In this document: in pieces, positions 7,817 to 16,597 of the stretch
Position numbering within the stretch: position 1 is the first letter of the stretch
Layout of the letters: each line of letters opens with the position of its first letter
From: Novosphingobium sp. RL4
Lineage (GTDB): Bacteria > Pseudomonadota > Alphaproteobacteria > Sphingomonadales > Sphingomonadaceae
Length of the DNA: 64,000 nt
Assembly: GCF_035658495.1 (NCBI RefSeq)
Contig: NZ_CP141945.1
Span: 1,663,501-1,727,500, forward strand
Direction of reading: 5' to 3'
Translations under genes and position numbers: made by a program
The notes under the pieces: generated by a model
Database searches by the model: none
What the model saw: only the letters and a program-made list of their open reading frames with translations
Told to the model about the DNA's origin: nothing

Positions 7817-10501
7817 TTAGAAGCTGAACTGGGCAGTCGCCGCGAAGACGCGCCCGTTCTTGTAGAAGGCGGTCGGCGCCGACTTGGTGCCGCTGTACGA
7901 GTAATACGTCGAATCCAGCAGGTTCTGGGCATTGGCCTGAACCGTGAAGTGCTCGTTGATCTTGTAGGAGATCGATGCGTCAAGCTGGTGATAGCCGTCG
8001 GTCGAATCCACCGAATTCAGGCGGCCGATGCCGGTGAAGTAGTGGCTGCGCCAGTTCCAGCTCACGCGTGCCTGGAACGGACCCTTTTCGAAGTAGGGGA
8101 TCACGTTGATGGTGTGCTTCGAGAGGTAGGGCAGGTTGAGCACGTTTCCGTCGGCGTCCCGGCCGCCCCTCGCGTCGGCGAACGTGTAGTTCGTCAGGAT
8201 GCCGAAGCCGCCCCAGATCGGGGTCTGGAAGCCCAGTGACACGCCGTTGACGGTGGCGTTCGAGGCATTGACCGGGCTGGAGACGATATAGGTCTCGTTC
8301 TGCTGGGTCAGGTTGTTGAACAGCACCTGCTGGCTCGTGGTGGTCACGATGTAGGACGAGATTTCGCGGCGGAAATACTCGGCCGAAAGCAGCGCGCTGT
8401 GTCCGAAGTACCATTCGGCTGAAAGCTCGTAGTTGGTGGAGGCGTAAGGCTTGAGGTCGGGGTTGCCGCCGCCTGCCGTCAGCTGCGTGTCGTTGCGGCT
8501 GAAGGCGCCGGCAAGCTGGCCGTAGCGCGGACGGGCGATGACCTTGGCGATCGAGCCGCGCAGCTTGAGCTGGTCGTTCACTTCCCAGCTCACGTTGATG
8601 CTGGGAAGGCCCTTCAGATAGTCGTTCGTGGCGCGGGTCGGCGTGTAGGTGTCGTTTTCGGCGGTGTAGAGGTAATAGTCCGAAACGTCCTGGGTATAGA
8701 CCGCCCGGTAACCCACGTTGCCGCGGATCGGGCCGGTTTCGAAGTCGAGCTGCACATAGGCGGCGGCCGATTTCTCACGGACCTTGAACGAGGTTCCTTC
8801 GTCGAGGCCGGTATCGACGTAGATGCCGTTGTTCAGCGTGTCGATGACGTCGCCGCTGTGCAGCGTTGCGAACTGGTTGGCGTTGCCGCCGGAGCCCAGA
8901 CCGCTGAACAGCCCCGATGGCGTCAGGGTGTAGTCGTAGTCGGCAAGGCTGATCGGATCGGTCAGGTAGACCTGCGATCCGGTGGCGCGCAGGCTGTTGA
9001 CGTGATCCGATGCCTTCACGCCCATGCGCACGGACTTGAAGAAGCCGTCGTCCACGTCCAGCTTGGCGTCGAACTGGCCGTAATGCTCCTTGTCGCGCTG
9101 GCGCGAGGTGGCGATGCCGCCGATCTGGTATGCCTGGATGGTGCTGCCGTCCGGCAGCGTGACATCGCGCAGGTCCGAGCGGAAGAACGCGGTGGGGTCG
9201 GTCGGCGGGGTGGAGAACGTCACCGAAGTCTGGTTCTGCCCGTAGCTGTAGCTGAAGGGCATGTTGGACTGGAGGTTCATCAGGTATTCGGGGTTGGTGC
9301 CGCCCGTGGCCTTGGTCCAGCCCACGTTGCCCGACAACGTCAGGCGATCGGTTGCCTTCCACGTGGTGTCGAGATTGTAGCTGTCGGTCCGCACCTTGGT
9401 CTTGCGGTAGTTCATGTCCAGCTGCGAACTGGTGGAGGGCAGGTTGGTCGCGCCGAAGGATGCGTCCGTGACGAGCCCGTTGGAGATCGTTGCCGATTCC
9501 AGCGCGCCGGCGGCCCAGGTCGGAACCACGTACTGCGACTGGCTGAAGTTGTTGTAGGTGCCTTCGATGTGAAGGCCGGTAAGGTTGAATTCGAGGCGGT
9601 CGCTGGGCGCCCACTGCACGGCGAACTGGCCGCCGATGCGCTCGCGCGTCTGCTTGAAATAGGCGTGGTTGATGCCGTAGGGATAACGGGCGTTGGCCAG
9701 GTCTTCGGCGGTCCCGCCGGTCAGCACTGCGTTCGGGTTGTTCAGCGTGACGTTGCCGTCGGCATCGGTGGACGTGAAGTCCGAGCCGCTGTTGTAGCCG
9801 AAGTACTCGACGCCTGCACGGGCCAGCGAATCCCTGTCGTAAGTGCCTGCCACCAGGATGCCGAAGGTCGCGTTGTCGTTCTTCCAGCTGTAGAGCAGCG
9901 AGCCTCGCGGATTGCCGATTTCGGATCGATCGTTGTAGCCGTAGCCGATCGAGCCGTTGATGGTGTTCTTGTCGAGATCGAGCGGCTTGCGCGTGCGCAC
10001 GATCACGGTGCCGCCCAGCGAACCTTCGTCGATCCGCGGTTCGGGGGACTTGAACACCTCGATCTGCGAGACGATTTCCGGCGCCAGCAACGAGTAGTTG
10101 AAGGTACGGCCGGTCACGTCGCCGGAATTGCCGCCCCAGTCTGCCGAAGCGATGGTGTGACCGTCGATCAGGACGCGGTTGAGCGCCGGGTCGGTGCCCT
10201 GGATGGAGACGCGCTCGCCGATGCCGAACTGGCGGTCCACGCTGACGCCGGGGATGTGGGACAGCGATTCCGCGACGTTGCGGTCAGGAAACTTGCCGAT
10301 GCCTTCGGCGGTGATGACATCGACCACGGCGTCCGCATTGCGCTTCACGTTGATCGCGTTCGTCAGTGCGCCGCGGATTCCGCTGACCACGATCGCGTCC
10401 TGGTCGTTCTGGTCCTGCGGGGCTTCCTGTGCGAAGGCGGGGGCGGCGAAGCCCATGGTGGCGCTCGTCGCCAGCAGCATCGCGCGTGCTAGTTTCATCA
10501 T
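7817..10501 (-). CDS. TonB-dependent receptor of the carbohydrate-oligosaccharide type
   Basis: The 894-aa protein starts MMKLARAMLLATSATMG and has a signal peptide ending AFAQE. A TonB-box-like DAIVVSGIRG follows, then the plug (IGKFPDRNVAESL, LIDGHTIASADWGG, EGSLGGTVIVRTRKP), and the barrel ends in Phe (ATAQFSF). This receptor subtype is frequent in Caulobacter, Xanthomonas and sphingomonad polysaccharide/chitooligosaccharide loci. It differs clearly from the other receptor, suggesting different glycan sizes or branches as ligands (inference). The ATG at 10501 has AGGA five bases upstream; longer upstream starts lack support. The divergent 343-bp gap to cutC carries a paired TGG repeat (10583-10600), so it is probably under NagQ control. 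Confidence 0.9.
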   Translation of the reverse strand: MMKLARAMLLATSATMGFAAPAFAQEAPQDQNDQDAIVVSGIRGALTNAINVKRNADAVVDVITAEGIGKFPDRNVAESLSHIPGVSVDRQFGIGERVSIQGTDPALNRVLIDGHTIASADWGGNSGDVTGRTFNYSLLAPEIVSQIEVFKSPEPRIDEGSLGGTVIVRTRKPLDLDKNTINGSIGYGYNDRSEIGNPRGSLLYSWKNDNATFGILVAGTYDRDSLARAGVEYFGYNSGSDFTSTDADGNVTLNNPNAVLTGGTAEDLANARYPYGINHAYFKQTRERIGGQFAVQWAPSDRLEFNLTGLHIEGTYNNFSQSQYVVPTWAAGALESATISNGLVTDASFGATNLPSTSSQLDMNYRKTKVRTDSYNLDTTWKATDRLTLSGNVGWTKATGGTNPEYLMNLQSNMPFSYSYGQNQTSVTFSTPPTDPTAFFRSDLRDVTLPDGSTIQAYQIGGIATSRQRDKEHYGQFDAKLDVDDGFFKSVRMGVKASDHVNSLRATGSQVYLTDPISLADYDYTLTPSGLFSGLGSGGNANQFATLHSGDVIDTLNNGIYVDTGLDEGTSFKVREKSAAAYVQLDFETGPIRGNVGYRAVYTQDVSDYYLYTAENDTYTPTRATNDYLKGLPSINVSWEVNDQLKLRGSIAKVIARPRYGQLAGAFSRNDTQLTAGGGNPDLKPYASTNYELSAEWYFGHSALLSAEYFRREISSYIVTTTSQQVLFNNLTQQNETYIVSSPVNASNATVNGVSLGFQTPIWGGFGILTNYTFADARGGRDADGNVLNLPYLSKHTINVIPYFEKGPFQARVSWNWRSHYFTGIGRLNSVDSTDGYHQLDASISYKINEHFTVQANAQNLLDSTYYSYSGTKSAPTAFYKNGRVFAATAQFSF

Positions 10502-10582
10502 AGTTTTCCTCATGACCCGAACCCGTGAGCGCGCCGTGACGTTATGTTTGCGGAAATGCGTGCCCGATAACTTCCTGCGGAC

Positions 10583-10600
10583 AATGCCAATACAAAGCCA
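10583..10600 (-). promoter_or_regulatory. Candidate NagQ-type operator in receptor/cutC divergent gap
   Basis: Read on the minus strand, the sequence is TGGCTTT, GTAT, TGGCATT: two imperfect TGGTATT elements with a 4-base spacer. It lies 82-99 bp upstream of the receptor ATG. The whole gap (10502-10844, 343 bp) must hold the promoters of both divergent genes; I see no small gene in it. Confidence 0.5.
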
Positions 10601-10844
10601 ATGTCCTAATTCAATGTCACCAAAATAGATCCTCCTGTCCACAGTAAATTTCTTCTTGTTCGGCAAGGTGGTCGAAAATTGGCGGGAATGGTGGGAAAAT
10701 GGGAGGTTGCGGCGGCTGGGCTGGCTGTTGGCGGCATTGGCTTTGCGGTGGAACGGGATGGCGCGTCGGGCCAAAGTATGTCCAATTTCCGACAGTGCGA
10801 ATCGCCGGCCGTGACGGGGCCGGATGTCTTTTGGAAGGGGCGAA

Positions 10845-11603
10845 GTGCTCGAAATCTGTGTCGAAGATGCCGCCGGTCTTGCTGCCGCTGTCGCCGGGGG
10901 TGGCGGCCGGGTGGAGCTTTGCAGCGCGCTGGCGCTGGGCGGGCTGACGCCGCCGCGTTCGCTGGTCCGGCTGGCGGCGCAGGCGCCGATTCCCGTCCAT
11001 ATGCTCTGCCGCCCGCGAGAGGGCGATTTCGTCTACGGGCCGCAGGAAACCGCGCAAGTCTGCGACGATATCGATCTGGCCGCGGAAGCGGGGCTGGCGG
11101 GAATCGTCATCGGGGCGGGCGCTGCGGGCGGACTTGACCTGGCGGTTCTCGGCACCTGGCTCGATCATGCCCGGCGGGCGGGAACGGCACGCGGGGCGCG
11201 GCTTTCGCTGACCCTCCACCGCGTTTTCGACGTGCTGGACGACATGGAAAACGGACTGGAGCAGGCGGTGGCGATGGGGTTTGACCGGATTCTGACGTCC
11301 GGCGGCGCGGTGCGGGCGCCCGAGGGGGTGCGGATGCTTGCGCATCTCCATGAACTGGCCGCCGGGCGCATCGTGATTCTGGCCGGATCGGGGGTCTCGG
11401 CCGAGGCGGTGCCGGCGCTGCGCGCGGCCGGAATCGAGGAGTTTCACGCCTCCTGCCGCACCCCCGGCACGGCGACGACGGCATCGGGGCGGCTGGAAGA
11501 ACTGGGCTTCCAGAAGGGAAACCGGCCGGTGACGGACGCTGCCGAGGTGTCCCGGCTGCAGGCTGCCATCGCGCGTGGGCAAGGCGGGTTGAACGACACC
11601 TAA
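10845..11603 (+). CDS. cutC: CutC family protein
   Basis: The 252-aa TIM-barrel protein starts VLEICVEDAAG. Family motifs follow: RVELCSALALGGLTP, HMLCRPREGDFVY, LTLHRVFDVLDD, ILTSGGA and GVSAEAVPALRAAGIEEFH. CutC is named for copper homeostasis in E. coli, but that role is disputed and the enzymatic activity is unknown. I chose a GTG start at 10845 because GGAAGGGG sits directly upstream and the protein then begins like its relatives; an ATG at 10824 is in frame. It precedes nagB-II by 197 bp in the same direction and diverges from a glycan receptor. That context argues for a role linked to amino-sugar or glycan use rather than copper (inference). Confidence 0.85.
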   Translation: MLEICVEDAAGLAAAVAGGGGRVELCSALALGGLTPPRSLVRLAAQAPIPVHMLCRPREGDFVYGPQETAQVCDDIDLAAEAGLAGIVIGAGAAGGLDLAVLGTWLDHARRAGTARGARLSLTLHRVFDVLDDMENGLEQAVAMGFDRILTSGGAVRAPEGVRMLAHLHELAAGRIVILAGSGVSAEAVPALRAAGIEEFHASCRTPGTATTASGRLEELGFQKGNRPVTDAAEVSRLQAAIARGQGGLNDT

Positions 11604-11705
11604 AAGGGGTAGAGCGACACGCAGCGACCGCTGGCGAGGGTGGTGCCGGAAGAAAAACGCGCTTGCCCTTGCGAAACCAATTGCGCATCGCCTGCAGTTG
11701 GGGAA

Positions 11706-11736
11706 TACCAATATAGAACTTATGTAGATATTGGTA
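11706..11736. promoter_or_regulatory. Perfect inverted repeat upstream of the GlcNAc operon
   Basis: The arms TACCAATAT (11706-11714) and ATATTGGTA (11728-11736) are exact reverse complements with a 13-bp AT-rich spacer. They lie 65-95 bp upstream of the nagB-II ATG in the 197-bp gap after cutC. The arms include the TGGTA/TACCA core also found at the other candidate NagQ sites, so this is the likely operator of the nag operon. The spacer length also suits a looped or two-dimer site. Confidence 0.65.
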
Positions 11737-11800
11737 AGCAGACGCTCCCGTCTGGCGCTTTTCCGCCGACCGGGGGCGGTGCGAAGGAGATTTCGCCGCA

Positions 11801-12847
11801 ATGCAATCCGAAGTTGCTCATCCGTCCCAGTCGCTCATGGCCCGCGAGACCGCCGAGGCGCCGCAGGCCGTTCGCGCGTTCCTGGCCCGCAACCAGGACA
11901 CTCTCGCATCGCTTGCGCAGGACCTGCGCGGCAGCCCGCCTTCGGTGGTGGTGACCTGTGCGCGCGGATCGTCCGACAACGCGGCGACTTACGCCAAATA
12001 CCTGATCGAGACGCTGGCCGGTGTGCCGGTGTCCTCTTCCGCGCTCAGCGTTTCGTCGGTGTTCGGCGCCGAGATGCAGCCGGGCCGCGTGCTCGTGATC
12101 GCCATTTCGCAAAGTGGCCGTAGCCCCGACCTGCTCGCGGCGGTCGAGGCGCATCGCCGTGCGGGTGCCCGCGTCGTCGCGCTGGTGAATGACGAGACCG
12201 CCCCGCTTGCCGATCTGGCGCAGTGGGTGCTGCCGCTTCACGCCGGGCCGGAGAAGTCCGTTGCGGCCACCAAGTCCTACATCGCCTCGCTTGCCGGGGT
12301 CGCCGCCATCGTCGCGCAGTGGACCGGCGACGCCGCGCTGACGGAGGCGCTCGGCAGGCTTCCCGATGCGCTGGCCATTGCCGCCGGCACCGCGCCGTTC
12401 GATCTGGTCGAACGGCTTTCCGCAGCGACGAACCTTTTCGTGATCGCGCGCGGATACGGCTTCGGCATCGCCCAGGAAGGCGCGCTGAAGCTCAAGGAAA
12501 CCTGCGGTCTTCATGCCGAAGCCTATAGCGCCGCCGAAGTGCGCCACGGCCCGATGACGATCATCAACGAAGGCTTTCCCATCGTAGCCTTCGCCACGTC
12601 CGACGCCAGCGGCGAAAGCGTGCGCGATGCCGCGCGCGAATTTGCCGGGCGCGGTGCGCAAGTCGCGCTGCTCGATGCCGAGGCACCCTTCGGCGAAGGC
12701 ACGCTGGCCGCGCTTGCGGGCCATGCGGCGCTGGAACCGCTGCTGATGATCCAGTCCTTCTACCCGCAAGTGAACGCACTTTCGCTGGCGCGCGGGCTGG
12801 ACCCGGACAATCCGGCCCACTTGCGCAAGGTAACCGAGACCCTGTGA
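11801..12847 (+). CDS. nagB-II: SIS-domain glucosamine-6-phosphate deaminase (NagB-II type)
   Basis: The 348-aa protein has two sugar-isomerase (SIS) domains but lacks the N-terminal glutaminase domain of GlmS. SIS1 shows CARGSSDNAATYAKY and ISQSGRSPDLL. SIS2 shows ARGYGFGIAQEGALKLKE and AEAYSAAEVRHGPM, matching the fructose-6-phosphate binding half of GlmS. In Shewanella, Xanthomonas and Caulobacter-type GlcNAc pathways such proteins deaminate glucosamine-6-P to fructose-6-P and ammonia in place of classical NagB. Location in front of nagA, with stop and start overlapping (TGATG), supports that role. It is cytoplasmic and is the first gene of the four-gene nag operon. Confidence 0.88.
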   Translation: MQSEVAHPSQSLMARETAEAPQAVRAFLARNQDTLASLAQDLRGSPPSVVVTCARGSSDNAATYAKYLIETLAGVPVSSSALSVSSVFGAEMQPGRVLVIAISQSGRSPDLLAAVEAHRRAGARVVALVNDETAPLADLAQWVLPLHAGPEKSVAATKSYIASLAGVAAIVAQWTGDAALTEALGRLPDALAIAAGTAPFDLVERLSAATNLFVIARGYGFGIAQEGALKLKETCGLHAEAYSAAEVRHGPMTIINEGFPIVAFATSDASGESVRDAAREFAGRGAQVALLDAEAPFGEGTLAALAGHAALEPLLMIQSFYPQVNALSLARGLDPDNPAHLRKVTETL

Positions 12848-13977
12848 TGAAAACCGCCTTCGTCAACGGCAACGTCTATCTGGATCGCGCCTGGGCGCGC
12901 GATGCCGTGGTGACGGTGGAGCAGGGGCGCATCCTGGCCGCGCAGCGCGGGACGGAAGCCGACGAAATCGTCGATCTCGACGGTGGCTGGCTGGTGCCGG
13001 GCTTCATCGACGTGCAGGTGAACGGCGGCGGCGGCGTGCTGCTCAACGATGCGCCGACCGTGGCGGGAATCGCCGCGATCGCCGCCGCCCATGTGCGGTT
13101 CGGGACGACCGCCATGCTGCCCACGCTCATCAGCGCGACGCCTGACGTGATCGCGGCGGCGCTGGACGCGACGGACGAGGCGATTTCGGCCGGGGTGCCC
13201 GGTTGCATCGGCATTCACGTCGAAGGGCCGGTGCTCAACGCGAAGCGTCGCGGCATCCATACCGAGGGCAACTTGCGCCGGCTGGACGATGCCATGGTGG
13301 ACCTGTTGACCCGCCCCCGCGCCGGCAAGGTACTGTTCACCATCGCGCCGGAATATCTTCACGCCGATCAGGCCCGTGCGCTGACCGGCGCCGGGGTGGT
13401 GCTCGCGATGGGGCATTCCGACGCCGATTACGAAACCGCGCGTGCCGCCTTCGACATGGGCGTTACCGGGGTCACTCACTTGTTCAATGCCATGTCGGCG
13501 CTTCATCACCGCAACCCCGGCATGGTGGGCGCGGCGCTGGAGAACCGCACGGCCTGGTGCGGGCTGATCGCCGACGGCTACCATGTCCATCCCGCCGCGA
13601 TGCGCGTGGCGCTGGCGAGCCGCCCGCTCGAGCGCTTCATGCTGGTGACGGACGCGATGCCCTGCGTGGGATCGGACCTTGCCAGCTTCGAACTGGACGG
13701 CCGCGAGATCACCGTGGCGGAAGGGCGCTGCGTGGGCGCGGACGGCACGCTGGCGGGCGCGTCGCTCGACATGGCGGGCGCCGTGCGTAATGCCGTGGAC
13801 ATGGCGGGACTTTCGGTGGCGCAGGCGGTTGACATGGCCAGCGTGCAGCCGGCGGAATTTCTGGGCCTCGGTGCGGAACGGGGCGTGATCGCCGCCGGAT
13901 ATACCGCCGATTTCGTCCATCTCGATCGCGCCATGGCGCCGCAGGCGACATGGATCGCCGGCGAACGGGCATTCTGA
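12847..13977 (+). CDS. nagA: N-acetylglucosamine-6-phosphate deacetylase
   Basis: The 376-aa amidohydrolase converts GlcNAc-6-P to glucosamine-6-P and acetate. Visible motifs are PGFIDVQVNGGGG, the metal-binding Glu in HVEGPVLNAKRRGIH, HLFNAMSALHHRNPG, and the catalytic Asp in LVTDAMPCVG. Length is typical for NagA (about 380 aa). The ATG at 12847 shares its A with the TGA of nagB-II, so the two are translationally coupled; the codon before it (GTG) is a less likely start. The product feeds NagB-II. It is followed after 28 bp by the PTS fusion gene. Confidence 0.96.
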   Translation: MKTAFVNGNVYLDRAWARDAVVTVEQGRILAAQRGTEADEIVDLDGGWLVPGFIDVQVNGGGGVLLNDAPTVAGIAAIAAAHVRFGTTAMLPTLISATPDVIAAALDATDEAISAGVPGCIGIHVEGPVLNAKRRGIHTEGNLRRLDDAMVDLLTRPRAGKVLFTIAPEYLHADQARALTGAGVVLAMGHSDADYETARAAFDMGVTGVTHLFNAMSALHHRNPGMVGAALENRTAWCGLIADGYHVHPAAMRVALASRPLERFMLVTDAMPCVGSDLASFELDGREITVAEGRCVGADGTLAGASLDMAGAVRNAVDMAGLSVAQAVDMASVQPAEFLGLGAERGVIAAGYTADFVHLDRAMAPQATWIAGERAF

Positions 13978-14005
13978 TATCGATTTCTGGAGACAAGCCA
14001 AAACT

Positions 14006-16597
14006 ATGACTGCCTCCGTTTCTTCCATGACTGCCGAGCGGGCCATGACTCCCGCCGGGCACACCATCGTCGTCACGGCTCCGCTGGAGGGCTGGCTGGC
14101 GCCGCTGGCCGAAATTCCCGATCCGGTCTTCGCCGGGGGGATGCTGGGCGACGGCGTGGCCATCGATCCCACCGGCGGCATGCTTCACGCACCTTGCGCG
14201 GGAACGGTGGCCTCGCTTGCGGCGACCGGCCATGCCGTGACCCTGCGCCTTGAAGGCGGGGCGGAACTGCTGCTCCATCTCGGTGTCGATACCGTGGCGA
14301 TGGGCGGGCGCGGTTTCACGCCGCTGGTGGCGCAGGATCAGGTCGTGGCGGCGGGCGATCCGCTGGTGCGGTTCGATCTCGATGCCGTGGTGACCGGCGC
14401 GGCCAGCGCGATGACGCCGGTGCTCCTGCTCGCCGGTGAGGAATGGACGCTGGAATCGAAGCGCGATCCCGGCCCGGTCAAGGTGGGCGATGTGGTGATG
14501 GCGCTGCGCCGCGTTTCGGGGACCGGCGCTGCCATGGGCGAGGCTGCCGGATCGCCGGACGAGGAACTGGTGCGCGAACTGCCGGTTCCGCTGCGCCACG
14601 GCATTCACGCCCGCCCGGCCGCGCGCCTGCGGCAGGTGGCGACGTCGTTCGAGGCGGTGGTCCGCATGGAAATCGCGGGCAAGTCCGCAAGCCTGCGCAG
14701 CCCGGTTGGCGTGCTGGCCCTTGGCGTCAGGCTGGGAGACCGTATTTCGCTTCACGCGCGCGGCAGGCAGGCGGGCGAAGTGCTCGACGCGCTGGAGGCC
14801 CTGATCGCCAGCGGCATGGGCGAACTGGCCCACGCCGATGAACAGCCCCCCGCACAGCCGGTGCGCGTGGCGGCTCCGGCGGCGCAGCGCCGGGTCACGC
14901 AGATCGCGCCCGACGGCACCCTGACAGGCGTGGTTGCCGCGCCGGGCGTGGCCGTGGGCGAGGCGGTCCGCTATCGCCTCGGCGAGGTGGAGGTTTCCGA
15001 AGGTTCCGGCGATCCCGCGACCGAGCGCGGCCTGCTGGATGAAACGCTGGCGGCGCTGCGCGCGAAGATCGCGCAGGAAAGCGAAGGCGCGCCGCCCCAT
15101 GCCGCGTCGATCCTCGCCGCCCATGCGGTGATGCTGGAGGACGAGGACCTGCTCGCCGCCGCGCATGAGGCCATCGCGAAAGGCGACAGCGCGGGCGCGG
15201 GCTGGCGGCTCGCCATCGGCGCGCAAGTCGATCTCCTGCTGCGTTCGGGCGATGCGCGCCTTGCCGAGCGCGTGGACGACATGCGCGATCTGGAACGGCA
15301 GGTGCTTTGCGCGCTGATCGGCGGCGATGCCGCCGGCTTCGCGCTGCCGCAGGATGCCGTGCTGATCGCCGAGGATCTGCTGCCCTCCCAGCTCATGGCG
15401 CTCGATCCCGAGCGGCTGGCGGCGATCTGCCTCGTCAACGGCGGGCCGACGTCGCATGTCGCGATCCTTGCGGCCGGGCTCGGCGTGCCGATGCTGGTGG
15501 CGATGGGCAGCGCGCTGGACGATATTGCCGAGGGCGCGGTTCTGGTGGTCGATGCCGCTGCCGCGCGGCTCGAAACCGGCGCCTCGGCGGAGCGGATCGC
15601 CGGGGTTCGCGATCAGCTTGCCCTGCAGGCCGCTCGCCGCGCCGCCGCGCTCGAAGCGCGGGGGCCGTGCCACACCGCGGACGGCACGCGGATCGAGGTC
15701 TTCGCCAACCTCGGCTCGCTGGCCGATGCGCGGCAGGCGATGGCGAACGGCGCGGAAGGCTGCGGCCTGCTGCGCAGCGAATTCCTCTTCGTGGAGCGAG
15801 CGCAGGCGCCGGGCGCCGGTGAGCAGTTGGAGACGTACCAGGCCATTGCCGATGCGCTGGAGGGCCGTCCGCTGATCGTGCGCCTGCTCGATATCGGCGG
15901 CGACAAGCCCGCGCCGTTCCTGCCGATGCCGGCCGAGGAAAACCCGGCGCTGGGCCTGCGCGGCATTCGCGTCGGCCTTGCCTATCCCGAATTGCTGGAA
16001 GCGCAGGTCGAGGCGATCCTCAGCGTGCGTCCTGCCGGACAATGCCGGATCATGGTGCCGATGGTGGCCAGCCTGTCCGAACTGCGCGCCGTGCGCGGTG
16101 TGGTGGACGGCGTGGCGACGCGTCTGGGCCTTGCCGGGCCGGTGTCGCTGGGCATCATGGTGGAGACTCCCGCCGCCGCCGCAACCGCGGACATCCTTGC
16201 GCGGGAGGCCGATTTCCTCTCGGTGGGGACGAACGATCTCACCCAGTATGCGCTGGCGATGGACCGGGGCAATGCGGCGGTGGCTTCGGCCATCGACGGG
16301 CTCCACCCGGCGGTGCTGCGCCTGATCGCGCTCACTTGCGAGGGAGGGGCGCGGCATGGCCGCTGGACCGGCGTCTGCGGCTCGCTGGCGTCGGACCCGC
16401 TGGCGGTGCCGCTGCTGCTGGGCCTCGGCGTGGGCGAGCTTTCGGCAACGCCCGCGCAAGTGCCCGATATCAAGGCGCTGGTGACCGGGCTCGACATGGA
16501 ACGCTGCCGCGCGCTGGCCGCGCGTGCGCTGGAATGCGGCTCGGCGGGCGAAGTGCGTGCGCTTGTACGCGAATTTCTGAAGGAGCAGGGGGCATGA
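14006..16597 (+). CDS. PTS multiphosphoryl fusion EIIA-HPr-EI
   Basis: The 863-aa protein joins three PTS modules. An EIIA-Glc-like domain spans about 20-165, with His76 (ATGHAVTL) and the phospho-His91 (LLLHLGVDTVAM). HPr spans about 192-275, with phospho-His201 in LRHGIHARPAARL. Enzyme I spans about 305-863, with the active His484 in NGGPTSHVAILA and the PEP-barrel motifs MVPMVASLSELR and SVGTNDLTQYALAMDRGN. It passes phosphate from PEP to the EIIB of NagE next door, so with NagE it makes a self-contained PTS. The first codons hold several ATGs; 14006 is taken as the start. It overlaps nagE by 4 bp (ATGA). Comparable GlcNAc-linked fusions are known in Xanthomonas and Caulobacter-type bacteria. 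Confidence 0.95.
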   Translation: MTASVSSMTAERAMTPAGHTIVVTAPLEGWLAPLAEIPDPVFAGGMLGDGVAIDPTGGMLHAPCAGTVASLAATGHAVTLRLEGGAELLLHLGVDTVAMGGRGFTPLVAQDQVVAAGDPLVRFDLDAVVTGAASAMTPVLLLAGEEWTLESKRDPGPVKVGDVVMALRRVSGTGAAMGEAAGSPDEELVRELPVPLRHGIHARPAARLRQVATSFEAVVRMEIAGKSASLRSPVGVLALGVRLGDRISLHARGRQAGEVLDALEALIASGMGELAHADEQPPAQPVRVAAPAAQRRVTQIAPDGTLTGVVAAPGVAVGEAVRYRLGEVEVSEGSGDPATERGLLDETLAALRAKIAQESEGAPPHAASILAAHAVMLEDEDLLAAAHEAIAKGDSAGAGWRLAIGAQVDLLLRSGDARLAERVDDMRDLERQVLCALIGGDAAGFALPQDAVLIAEDLLPSQLMALDPERLAAICLVNGGPTSHVAILAAGLGVPMLVAMGSALDDIAEGAVLVVDAAAARLETGASAERIAGVRDQLALQAARRAAALEARGPCHTADGTRIEVFANLGSLADARQAMANGAEGCGLLRSEFLFVERAQAPGAGEQLETYQAIADALEGRPLIVRLLDIGGDKPAPFLPMPAEENPALGLRGIRVGLAYPELLEAQVEAILSVRPAGQCRIMVPMVASLSELRAVRGVVDGVATRLGLAGPVSLGIMVETPAAAATADILAREADFLSVGTNDLTQYALAMDRGNAAVASAIDGLHPAVLRLIALTCEGGARHGRWTGVCGSLASDPLAVPLLLGLGVGELSATPAQVPDIKALVTGLDMERCRALAARALECGSAGEVRALVREFLKEQGA

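Noticed and set aside
11720..12820. Minus-strand 366-aa ORF across nagB-II
   Set aside because: Antisense to a gene with clear SIS motifs; composition is typical of a shadow.
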